Shown: piece by piece, positions 35,375-44,975 of the stretch
How the letters are laid out: each line of letters opens with the position of its first letter
How positions within the stretch are numbered: the stretch's first letter is position 1
Assembly: GCA_025738555.1 (NCBI GenBank)
Contig: JAOVFP010000007.1
Span: 2,046,001-2,110,000 of the forward strand
Source of the DNA: Cyathus striatus
Lineage: Eukaryota > Basidiomycota > Agaricomycetes > Agaricales > Nidulariaceae
Direction of reading: 5' to 3'
DNA length: 64,000 nt
Made by a program: the position numbers and the translations under genes
The notes under the pieces: generated by a model
The model's database searches: none
Seen by the model: only the letters and a program-made list of their open reading frames with translations
Told to the model about the DNA's origin: nothing

Positions 35375-37546
35375 ATGGCTCCAAACAAGCAAAACAACAC
35401 CAACAACACCTCTACTACTGTTTCACCACCTCATTCTCATAGTGGTCAGGTTCATTCTGACCCACCAGCATCCAAGCCATGCAAATGTACACAATCATCT
35501 GTGGACACTACAGATGAGCCTGCTGCTAAGAAGGCTACTATGAATTCAGATGGGCTGGATGTTGGAAAGGACAAGAAGCAAGTTAAAAAAGGGAAGGGGG
35601 GGAAGGGAAGGTGCACTAAAGCACAGTGTGTACTGGCTGTTCAGTTATTTCTATTGGTTTGCTAACACTTTTTACAGTAAAACAGCTGCAAATAAGGAAG
35701 AAGAAGATGAAGCTGCTTCTTCCACTAAAGAGTGTGTACACTTATTTCATAGTAAATTAATTCTAATGGAATTATTTCAGTGCTGAGATGATTATTAAAT
35801 AAATTGGTCTTACTGTGGCACCTCCAGCACATGTTATTGCTACTGAGATGACTGGAACTGCTACTGAAGCTGTAACTGTTAATACTGAGACTACTCAAGC
35901 TTCTGAAATCACTACTGGGGCTACTACCAAGACTGGTACTATTGAGAATTTAACTGAGACTATTGGAACATCTGCTGAAGTCACAACTACTGAGACTATA
36001 TCTGAAATAAATACTATGAATACTCCTGGGGTATCAGCTATAGGTGGTGAAGGAAGAACTAAAATAAAAGTTCTTCTAGCTGTCACTCCTTCAGACACTG
36101 AGTGTGAAAATACTGAAAACAATGGTACTGAAGACAATGAAAATGAGAATGAGAACGAGAATGATAGTAATGCTGAAGAAGAAGAGAGAGATGATTTGAA
36201 AATGAAGGAAAATAGTGAAGAGAATGATAGTGAGAGTTCTGATAATGAAGTGATTGATATTGAGGAAAAGGAAAAGAATATGGAGGCAAATAATGAGAAA
36301 GATAAACAAATCTTGGAGGAGGGGGGTGAAGAAGACTATGATATGCATAGCCCCCCACCAACCAATTCTCCTCTGTCCCCTGTACCAACTAAGGCAGAAT
36401 TGAAAGGAGCATCTAAAACTCATGGTGGTACAATTAGAGGGAAAGCATATGGAAATACATTGAACTTTGCTGATTATATTGATGATGAGAACAACTCTCC
36501 TATGGATATTCAGGAGGAAGGACTAGCATATATCATTATTTCTGATGATTCTCCAAAAGTCAACCCAACTTTGTTGAATATTGAAACTCCTCCAACAGCC
36601 ATTCCCATTGTTGTGAACAATCATCTGAAATCTGTACTTGAAGAAATTGCTCAAATGATTCCTAATATTAAAGGTAATATTATTATGAATTTTGTTTCAT
36701 CTTCACTAATATGAATTGTAGAACAAGACCATAAGATTAGAGTATTTGATACCAGTTGAAATATCTGGATTATGTGAGGGTGCTACAGTAGCATACGAGA
36801 TGCAGTTACTATTGAGTGGCACCCACAAAATCAAGACTTAGCTATTTTTCTTGCTGCAGTAAGAATTTCAATTATATATATATATTAAATACTAATTCTT
36901 GTGTCAGACTGACCCTATCATTAAACACATTGGCTACAGTAAGGCTTCAAGTGCTGTTAGCACAAATGAAACTTCAGCTCATTCTAAGAGTGAGGATAAT
37001 AAGTCTAGCTATTCAGTTGAGAACACCCAGATTGGCAATAAGTTATCTCCAAGAGAGAGGACTATTGTATCCATTTATGAGGTAGACCAGTCACTCCTTG
37101 AACTTACTGGAAAATGGTCAATTCAGGAGGCATGGAAAGTCTACAGTGAGGTTAATAGGGTTAAATGCTTAGTGGACATAAATTCTAAACCATTGCCTGA
37201 TGGGTTTGCTAAACCATCATCCTCTGATATTTATAAACTTTTTGGGATTGGAACTACTGCATGGCACAACTGGGATGTTGTTCTGAAGAGACTTTCCAAC
37301 TATCCAGACATGGCAGAATGGCTAAGTGATAATAATCCTGATATGAACAATACACGTGAGCTTTGGGGCTTGGAGAAGTCTTCTGGATTTACAAGAGTCA
37401 ATTTAGCAGACTGGATGGATGCCAGAGACAAGGCTAATAAAGATAAAGCAGCTGGTAAAGAGAAGGCCAGTGATTCAAACCAGAAATCAGCCAAAGGGAA
37501 GGACAAGGGGAAATCAAAGAAAGGAGCTGGAATTAAGAACAAGTAA
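35375..37546 (+). pseudogene. Acidic multi-exon ORF-A with C-terminal W-rich domain
   Basis: ATG 35,375 starts MAPNKQNNTNNTSTTV. Introns of 52 nt (35,626-35,677) and 49 nt (35,732-35,780) keep frame into a 310-codon exon that is Thr/Glu-rich (TEMTGTATEAVTVNTETT, then NENENENDSNAEEEERDD). One TAA (35,800-35,802) breaks it. A later exon encodes WHPQNQDLAIFLAA, and after an intron (about 36,858-36,908) TDPIIKHIGYSK..., EVDQSLLELTGKWSIQEAWKVYSE, LFGIGTTAWHNWDVVLKRLS and a Lys-rich tail ending KKGAGIKNK. Near 36,720-36,800 small shifts are needed. I do not recognise a named family, though similar low-complexity plus W-motif proteins accompany fungal transposons. It ends just before the CxC5-CxC6 frame, so the two probably form one mobile gene set. 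Confidence 0.55.
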
Positions 37547-37561
37547 GTAGTTGTACATCAT

Positions 37562-39813
37562 GTGGTGTTAAAGTTTGTATCATGTAATTTTAGTTTCTTT
37601 AACATTGTCATTTGGTTACTTCAAATACACATCCCCCTATTGCTCAGAAACTCATATTTAGTTGCACTGTATTACTTGCCAATGGCCTATGCTATAGGAA
37701 CTGAACAAGAGTTTCCTATGTTAAAGTTTAGCCAATTTAGTCAGTTTATTGAAGCAAACTTTGGATCAAAGATTAGCCTATCAACAGTTATATTTATGCT
37801 GTTTTCTCTAACAAGTAATGTTGAGCTGTTAAATTTACATGCAAGACAACAGTATTGTGAAGGAAATGACAGAAGAACAACAACACTAACTGCTTGGATT
37901 AATGCACTGTCAATGGCTATTACATCTTCTCTTGGTAGTAAAACTAAATATTTATTTCAAGAAAATATAATTCCAGATCACTATGATGATGATGACATTA
38001 ACTATAATATTTCTGCAAAACTAGATGCATTTTCCAAATTTCTTAAATTGCATCCATATAATGAGACAGGGCACTATATTGGAGAGCTAGGACCTGTTTC
38101 AGAAACTAAATTAACTCCAGTACGAATGATATGTCCATTATTTATGCATTGCAATAGTGCATCATGTGATGGGTCTGCATTAACACAAAATTCAAAATAT
38201 CGAGATATACCAAAAGTTACATTAATTGAGGGTACAAAAATGTATCATGAATCATATATACTAACAGGATCTTGCTCTAAGTGTAAATCAATATACTATG
38301 CTGATCATAAATGTATATCTATTACTGGTCAGAGACCACAAAAAGAATATTTAAATAAAGCACGTTATTTTAAAATAGGTACTCATCTTTGGGTGGATCA
38401 AGTATTCTCTAAAGCAATAATGCATGGTATATATAGTTTTCATGCATCAGCTGCAGCATATGCTGAATATTGGAGTAATAGCTTTGGAAATAACATTGAA
38501 ATTAGTTGCAAGCAAATTTGGCATGCCTTTATACATGAGTCTATTTGGACTGTAAGCTTAATTACTGGTAGACAACTTACTGTTGATGATCATCTACCAA
38601 TCAATGAAATTACACATTATGCATTTGAGCATCTTGGGGCAAATGGAATTGTTAAACCTCCATCAGAGCACAGCTGCTTAGAATGTACTCAAAAGTACAA
38701 GTCTACAGCTGATAACATGACTAACTACAGAAGTAATATTACAACAGAAAATTTTGCTCCCATGAAGATGGTTGTAGTAGATGGTGTTGTAATGGGCCCA
38801 ACTGTATGTGTATTTATTTATTTATTATAAACTTAGACTTAACAATGATTTAGCACTGTGCAGTGGAGGGTTGTCATGCTGAAGTTAACAATTATTGTGG
38901 TGGTGTATTCTGCAGACATCACAACATACAATATGGACCCAAATGTTGTGTTAAGAGTTGTGATGCACAAAAAGTTGCAGGTACAGAAGCATGTGAGGCT
39001 CATAAAGAAATGTGGAATAAGCATAAGTCAAATTACAGTTCAGCAAGTCTTTCTGGACTGAAAAGAGCACTGCAACACAGAAATGAAAATCTGGCATAGC
39101 TACCTAATGTTAATTGACCACAGCAGCCACATGATGAAGAACAGAATGATGATAATTCTGATACCCACAAGTCTTATTTTTCCCCAAATCACTATTATTG
39201 TGTTGAAACTGTGTGTGCTCCATGTGGAGTTGTTATTGCTTGGAAAAAGTTTGTAAAATCTGAGTCAACAGCTAATATCATGGAGTTATTAAATATGATT
39301 TACCCAACACCTGACTCACGTCCAGCATATATATGTATTGACAAAGCCTGTCTGGTTCTACATTCAGTTCTGAAAAATATTCTTTATCAACCTTGGCTAC
39401 TGAATAGTCGATTTGTTGTTGATGGATATCACTATACAAATCATAAGGCAGATGATGAACTTTGTCATACATTTAAAATCCTGCACCAAGTGATGGCTCT
39501 GCTCCTAATCTTGTAATAATTGAACATGATCAGAATGGTCAACCATATTACAAGAGAGCTTTTAATACACAGGTAAGATATAAGTATTAAATCTTAATAA
39601 CTATTAATTCATTATCAGGCATGTGAGCAACTCAATTCTTGGCTGGGTGGGTTTGAGTCTATTCTCAAATGAATGACAGTATCAAACTTTAATTGGTTTC
39701 TACATGCAATGTTGGTTTATCACACACAACATGTTTTGGATAGACAACAGCAAAGAGCAATGAAGACAAGGCTCAGTGATGATCTACCTGAGGATATGGA
39801 TGTGGACATATAA
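37562..39813 (+). pseudogene. CxC5-CxC6 protein associated with KDZ transposases, disrupted
   Basis: The first exon (to 38,803) encodes an N-terminal helical region and a CxC5-type cluster (RMICPLFMHCNSASCDG ... GSCSKCKSIYYADH). A 50-nt intron (38,804-38,853) leads to the CxC6 cluster: HCAVEGCHAEVNNYCGGVFC, CCVKSCDAQKVAGTEACEAH. The conserved C-terminal part follows: ETVCAPCGVVIAWKKF, SRPAYICIDKACLVL, FVVDGYHYTNHK, then SDGSAPNLVIIEHD and, after a 46-nt intron (39,573-39,618), ACEQLNSWLGGFESILK and FNWFLHAMLVYHTQHV. These clusters were named for their association with KDZ transposases in basidiomycetes. The copy is dead: TAG 39,097, TGA 39,115, a frameshift near 39,476 and TGA 39,670 (expected Arg). 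The true start is unclear; the ATG at 37,685 before AYAIGTEQEF is plausible. Confidence 0.85.
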
Positions 39814-39889
39814 TAGATAAATTTACAATATTCTCTAACTTTCATATGTAATTCTAAGTTCTAAATCTTTAAAATACATTTTTTATATA

Positions 39890-40343
39890 GAAAATAATAT
39901 ACATTTCATGTATATTTCACATTAATTTTATGTAACTATTGGACTGTACATGCATATGAATTTGACCTGTATTTCATGTGAAATTCACATGAATTTCATG
40001 TAACTATTGCACTGTACATGCATATGAATTTGACCTGTATTTCATGTGTACTTCACATGGATTTCACGTGAAATTCACATGAATTTCATGTAACTATTGC
40101 ACTGTACATGACTTGTATTTCATGTGAATTTCATATTTAAATTTCACCTATTTTTCACCTAGTTTTCACCTAAACTTCACTTGAATTTCACCAAATTTTG
40201 GTGATTTTGGAACATCCTAGATGAAGGTGAAATTCATGTGGACTTCACGTGTTTTCACATGAATTTCACATGAAAATGTTACTTCAATGTGTATTTCATG
40301 TGAAATTCATGTGAAGTTTAGGTGAAAGGGTGGGGGAGGGATA
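39890..40343 (+). repeat. Subterminal TTCACATGAA repeats ending in GGGTGGGGGAGGG
   Basis: About 20 TTCAC(A/G)TGAA-like motifs precede AGGTGAAAGGGTGGGGGAGGG. The end matches that at 31,847-31,858 and, inverted, CCCTCCCCACCC at 31,690. This looks like the right end of a DNA element that could contain ORF-A and the CxC5-CxC6 gene. Confidence 0.6.
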
Positions 40344-41090
40344 AGTACTGGCCAAACATGCGAATTAGGGATGATGAATGGATCAATGAGGCTTACCCAG
40401 AGTCTGAAGTAATTAAAGTACGAGGAAAGGACACAGAGATTGACTTACCCGCAACAACATGGAAGCCTCGTGCCCTGTATTGGTGTCAGGCATACAGCAC
40501 CATGATATCCATTCAAATGCGAATAGGATTACAATAATTCTATGAAAGCAAACTTTCATGCGATAGTACAATGTGTAACATATAATTTTAAACATGGAAT
40601 TTCAATTCTGAAACCACCAGCGTGTACTTAGTCCATATTTGTTCTGCACAGCATTATTACATTTACTGTAGACAGGTAAATTTGGCACAACCCTTGGGCT
40701 TCAGTAAATGCAAACAAATGCCTGAAATATATAATAAGAGATCGTAAACATGAATGTTACAGGTGCTCCCTGTAGGATACTTTTCTACTTTAAGAAAGCG
40801 TGGTCCAATACTATCTCATTGTGCGGTAATAAGACACATATTATTCATAGTCAAAATATTATGTTGCTCATGACTGAGTTGTGTATTGGCAATTAGTCAT
40901 GAAGCACATTCTTCACTAATCACTACATTGCAAGGCAACCAGGCGTCGGATTCTGACTCACCGAGCGTATAGACTTAAATATCCAGCAGGTACTTCAGAA
41001 AGCTGGCATCCTTTTCCCATTTTACAGTACCACCATACTCATCCACTCGTTTATATTTATCTAATTCTTGTTACTCGCTGCTTACACCAT
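40344..41090. other. Unassigned; one 71-codon frame
   Basis: A plus-strand frame from about 40,325 to 40,537 includes DDEWINEAYPESEVIKVRGKD and DLPATTWKPRALYW, which is protein-like, but I do not recognise it. It may be an exon remnant of the host element after the GGGAGGG end. The rest has no visible feature. Confidence 0.3.
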
Positions 41091-41572
41091 GCTGAAAACC
41101 CAGCCAAAGCTCACTACCTCTCGCACTTCCAGTGGATCACATACATCTGGCCGATCCCATCACTCCGAAGGACCTGAAAATACAACTCGTACACACTACA
41201 ATGGTGACAGATACAGAACGTAAGTTGTACAATATTATCGTGCTTATGAATTCCTATCTAAACCAAATTTCTTGATGTAGAATCGACACCTGCTCTAAAT
41301 CAAGATTCTGAAGAAATGCACACCGATATCATTACCATTGATGATGATCCAGTTATGATGTAAGTGTTGTCTCAAGTATAACTTATACAGGCTTTCTCAA
41401 ATATGTAATTAATTCAACAGTAACACATCCGAGTCGGCAACTGATTTCCATTTCAATGATGGACTCTTAGACCTCAATGATTCGTCTTCCAGTGGGCCCT
41501 CCTTCATTCAGAGGGGCTATGGATACTATCGCAACATTTGGTCTGAATCATTTAATGTAGAGGATTTCTAGA
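41091..41572 (+). CDS. Small acidic protein gene with two introns
   Basis: Two clean introns (about 41,221-41,279 with GTAAGT...TAG, and 41,360-41,420 with GTAAGTG...CAG) join exons ending HFNDGLLDLNDSSS, GYGYYRNIWSESFNVEDF. From ATG 41,204 the product is MVTDTEQSTPALNQD..., about 82 residues. A more upstream ATG (41,091, MLKTQPKLTTSRTSS) is in another frame and would need a 1-nt shift. A TATA-like TTATATTTATC lies at 41,050. No domain recognised. Position 240 bp from the right E1 repeat suggests it is E1 cargo. Confidence 0.4.
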
Positions 41573-41814
41573 TCCAGGATACAGAATCATAGTATTTCTC
41601 GAATTTTTCTTCGGTCGCATTCAATTAGTAAAGAACTAAACCTTTTACAGTATACTACCACTTTAATATCAGCATCGCTAGTAGCCACTCGTTATTAATA
41701 ACTTCCCCTTTCACATGTCCATATCTTTACATACAGTACTTAACATTTAAATATGTCTCTGTCATTCATTTAGTAGAGTATTGGTACTACACTACACTAT
41801 AAACTCAATTTAAT

Positions 41815-42075
41815 GTAAGACTGAAGTGATTAGCAAACACTGGCGAGTCACAAAAGGTTTTGTATATATGAGCAAAACATGAAAGAATGACAATTTGATA
41901 GCAATTTGAGGGGTAAAGTATCGTTATAATAATGTATCTATAGCATACACTATATAGCAATGTTGAAAATATAAAAATTGGCTGGATAAAACACAATACC
42001 TCCAATGCTACGGCACGCTCCCGCTACGGCAGCCGAACTACGGTACAGTGAGTTTTTGATCAAACGGAGCGTCAT
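41815..42075 (-). repeat. E1 right terminal inverted repeat (261 bp), uninterrupted
   Basis: Reverse complement of 25,325-25,498 joined to 27,887-27,973. It holds the intact target sequence (CCCTCAAATTGCTATC) into which element G inserted in the left arm. Confidence 0.82.
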
Positions 42076-42099
42076 ACTTTTTCAACACTTGGAACTTCA

Positions 42100-42158
42100 T
42101 AGTAAAGTACCTGCCAGAATACGGCCGTATACCATATACGGTACGGTTGGCAGCCCTA
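42100..42158 (+). repeat. hAT right terminus
   Basis: Contains CGGCCGTATACCATATACGG and GGTACGGTTGGCAGCCCTA, an inner palindrome and an inverted copy of the left end at 14,731 (TAGGGCTGCCAACC). Followed by CGATTGTC. Confidence 0.7.
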
Positions 42159-42241
42159 CGATTGTCAGGAATCAATTTCTGATGTTGAATTTTGAGCGTG
42201 GTTGTTAGGCTTTCCATAACGTACCTGTAGCAATACATTTA

Positions 42242-42967
42242 CAGTCATCTCTGTCTAAATACATACTAATCAGTGGACATGGAAAAGTATTAAATTCTGC
42301 AGAGTATATAATAGTGCAGAAGACCATTATCCCGGCTAATCCGGACCGTTTATTCCAGACAGCACCGCTATGTGACCGCTACGACCAACCAACCATAGTA
42401 CCTAACCAACCGCAAATACAACCCTACGACAAATAATGACTGGACCCATTCCTCATATCTAGTTATTGTTGAAATAATCTGGAATGTGAGAGGCCACAAG
42501 AGCACGAGAAGCCTCAAGCTACATTTTGCGCCTATATCTCGCAAGAGCAGCCCCCAGCAACCGCGCATCCGGATCCTCAGCATCAACCACTTATTGCTGA
42601 AGAAGCATCGAAGCTGCAATAGCTTCTTTGCATGTTGATTTGGGAACAGTTATATCCACCTCCCCCTCTATATTGTCGCCCCCATTGACCTCGGACATGG
42701 AAATTTAGGTAGAAAACATGGCATCCTCTTACCATAAAGTGTACGTAAAATACATTTACATTCGTTCCCGTACAAAACTTTGACAGCGGATCCATGATAC
42801 TGGAAAGTTATGTATTTTATGTATTTTGGCTCTCCAAAAAAGTTATGGATTACGGAATAGTGCAAAATAATACATAACTCCCCACCTACCAATTCGGTGG
42901 ACCTGAAAAAGTATTAAAATATGCAGAGTATGTATTTAGGCAGTATGTATTTAGACAGAGATGACTG
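42242..42967. mobile_element. 726-bp TA-flanked inverted-repeat element (Tc1/mariner-like)
   Basis: Ends CAGTCATCTCTGTCTAAATA, exactly inverted at the right, with TA on both sides (42,240-42,241; 42,968-42,969). TA duplication and CAGT ends suit the Tc1/mariner superfamily. It carries a broken small minus-strand frame (42,457-42,698) and no catalytic domain, so it is non-autonomous. CpGs are well kept, suggesting recent insertion or little methylation here. Confidence 0.78.
42457..42698 (-). pseudogene. Small ORF remnant in the TA-flanked element
   Basis: From ATG 42,698: MSEVNGGDNIEGEVDI, then VPKSTCKEAIAASMLLQQ, a TAA where Gln fits, VVDAEDPDARLLGAALARYR, a TAG, LEASRALVASHIPDYFNNN and stop. 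Two C-to-T nonsense changes (CAA, CAG) would explain both breaks. It resembles small helical ORFs that accompany DDE elements in basidiomycetes, but I cannot name a domain. Confidence 0.4.
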
Positions 42968-42969
42968 TA

Positions 42970-44389
42970 GCTTTCAACTTCCATCAATGAGACGTATTTG
43001 TATTTGTATTACGTGACCTTCCAAAACATACAGACTACTGACTTGCTACTGACGTCTATCGCTCCCGACGACGGCGAATACATCTTCATGCCCGTGCCTC
43101 TTCCCCTCCCCAACATTCTACAACGAAAAACTTCATCCCTTCCTCGTCTTCAACTCCCATCCACCACATCCCCCAGCAACCCCCGCAACTCCCACAAACA
43201 CACATTCCTCACTCAAAAAATCGACCCTCAACAGCCACACCCAAGTAACCCAGCCCCTCACACCTAACAGTCGCCACTCTACTCAGAACCTTCCACTCCC
43301 TGGTTCTTGGAGTTCTTCGTATAAGCATAAGAGTAGATTAGAGATTATGATTTCGCTGGTGTGCTGAAGATGCGACTGACCATGGTAGGAGGGGGTGCGT
43401 GAGGAAGAGGGATTGGAGAGGGGAAGGAGTATGAGTTGGTAGAGTGTTATTTGGGGGATATTTGAGGGTGGGGGTGAGGGGAGGCATAGGTCGTATGTGA
43501 TGCTGTGGTGGCCTCTTGCATCTACATACAGTGCCTCTCATATAACTCGTGATCCTTGGAGCACTATTCGAACAATGCAACTCATGTGAAGAGGGATCAT
43601 AATAGAGTATCCATCCCCCCTCCCCCTCCGGAAACATGTTGCACCCAAGGCAGCTCCACCCTCTGACCCCAAGGCGTATGCCCCTCACTGTGTCCTAACC
43701 TCGCACCCGCACTCGCAGGCCACGCAAACAGACTCTCCGTGGTGAACTAATCAGCTCGGTACAAGTGCCGAGTGCGAATGCGAGAGGGGAGGGTGAGGAG
43801 GGACGAGGGGAGGAATGTCCCTGTTGTTGGACTAGTCAGTGGGTGGAATACCGCTGCAGGCTACGAGCTAGGTGGGTGATAGGACGAGGGAGGAGGCTTG
43901 CTACAAGGAGGCGGGTATGTTTCCCAGTGATGTGGATGCTTGCAAAGGAGGGTGCTGGACGTATGGGCTTCGTGGTATGTCGTTGCTTCCTGCAGAGGGA
44001 GTGAAAGCGGGGATGGGCCGGCCGGATTGGGGGGCGTTACCTGTGGGAGCCGACTATGGTCTGTGCGTGAAGCTTGTGAACATGACTAGAATCGAGGGAG
44101 GGAGTGAGGGAGTGGGAGAAGAATTGCGAGAGGGAGAAGACGTAGGAGAGGGAGATGAAAAGGGAGATGGGAGGGAAGGAGAGATGACATCGTTTTGCTG
44201 TTGTGCGCTGGGGAATGCTATGAATAGAACATCTGTTGTACGGTCGCATCGGTGTAGGCGGTAGAGTGATAGGGGAGAGATCGCATCGCGGATGGCCGGG
44301 TGTGGTTGGGCGGTAGATGATCGGGTAGGACGAAATACGCTGGCGACGTATAAGTCTCATTGTGAAGAAGAAAGAAAAAGGGGATGTAC
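42970..44389. other. CpG-rich DNA with uncertain coding content
   Basis: 43,088-43,267 (plus) gives MPVPLPLPNILQRK..., a Pro/Ser/Thr-rich frame that could be a 5' exon. 43,338-43,688 (minus) gives a frame with CLGCNMFPEGEGGWILYYD. Downstream exons of the gene starting at 44,975 are expected here on the minus strand, but I could not fix the splice sites. Confidence 0.3.
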
Positions 44390-44975
44390 CACCGATAAGT
44401 ATAATCCCCCCCGCACTCCTCAATAACCTAACCACCAACTCTTCCACACTAACCACCCGCATTTTCTTTCCATTATCAGGAAGCCATTCCCAATTCATAA
44501 CGTCCAACAACCGTTGGGCCATCTTTTCACTCCGCTCGAGGTCGGTGAGATCTTTGTCCGGGACGCGACAGCCTGACCAGACTGGTTCTTGTGGGTTCGC
44601 GTACGCTTTTTGTAGGTCTGCGAGGGTTTGGTAGGAAGGGGAACGGGGGATCCAGGAGCCTGATAGACATTCTTCCTGTTTGCACCATTGTGGTTTTAGT
44701 TTTGGTTCGGGTTCGGATTCCTCTGGGGGGGAGGGGGAGTTGGGATTGGGAGAAGGTAGGAGAGCGTGAGGAGGAGGATGAGCAGAAAGAAGCTCGGGAA
44801 TGGACAAGTTCAGATGAAGCTGCTCTTGTGGTTGTTGTGCTGCGAGTGCGGAATCGTGCGGATGCCATGTAGAATGTTTGAGCCTCGTGATGTGGTTGAT
44901 TAGCTGTGCGACGCCTATGAGAAGTGCGAAGGGAATCATAACGCGGAAGCGCAGGAAGCGTCTTATTGAGGGCAT
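44390..44975 (-). CDS. Putative type II membrane SGNH/PC-esterase-like protein, exon 1
   Basis: ATG 44,975 gives MPSIRRFLRFRVMIPFALLI with one membrane segment at residues 11-28, so a short cytoplasmic tail and a lumenal body. A Pro/Ser/Glu-rich stem follows (PSPPEESEPEPKLKPQ), then WCKQEECLSGSWIPRSP, SGCRVPDKD, and RVVSVEELVVRLLRSAGGIILIG, which resembles the start of the SGNH fold just before its GDS motif in PC-esterase-type acetyltransferases. The exon ends at GGTG with a GTACAT donor (44,389), where the Asp-Ser should follow in the next exon; I could not place it with certainty. If right, it would act on glycans in the Golgi. Family call is from memory of motif order and is moderate. Confidence 0.4.

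Larger units (their letters stand above)
25325..42075. mobile_element. E1: 16.75-kb element with 261-bp terminal inverted repeats
   Basis: The left arm is 25,325-25,498 plus 27,887-27,973 (interrupted by element G). The right arm is 41,815-42,075. Joined, both arms are 261 bp and differ at six positions, all transitions, four of them at CpG. The outer ends read ATGA(T/C)GCTCCG. Flanks are ACTTTTTT (25,317-25,324) and ACTTTTTC (42,076-42,083); the uninterrupted host sequence in the sister repeat reads GGCGACTTTTTCAACAC, so the ancestral target was ACTTTTTC. Between the arms are a BTB gene, an integrase, repeat arrays, an acidic ORF, a CxC5-CxC6 protein and a small acidic gene. Which of these belong to E1 and which came as later insertions is partly inference. 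Confidence 0.68.
24205..42096. mobile_element. Inverted-repeat element B, split by E1
   Basis: The left end AGTTCCAAGTGTTGAAAAAG (24,205) and the inner ATAAATTGATTGTGCC are mirrored by GGCACAATCAATTTATGG...GGCGACTTTTT at 25,291-25,324. The remaining right tip AACACTTGGAACT is found only at 42,084-42,096. The gap is filled exactly by E1 with its 8-bp duplication, so B itself is only about 1.1 kb. TA follows GGAACTTCA at 42,100-42,101. Confidence 0.62.
14731..42158 (+). mobile_element. hAT element split by nested insertions (outer limits)
   Basis: The left end TAGGGCTGCCAACC (14,731) and the right end GGTTGGCAGCCCTA (to 42,158) are inverted copies with similar inner palindromic sequence. They are flanked by TGATTGTC (14,723-14,730) and CGATTGTC (42,159-42,166): an 8-bp duplication, as expected for hAT, whose single mismatch is a CG-to-TG change. 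A hAT transposase pseudogene lies at 15,424-19,629 in the expected orientation. The interval 19,828-42,099 is later insertion; removing it brings the transposase 3' flank next to the right end. The exact junction chemistry is inference, but end sequence, spacing and duplication all agree. Confidence 0.68.
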
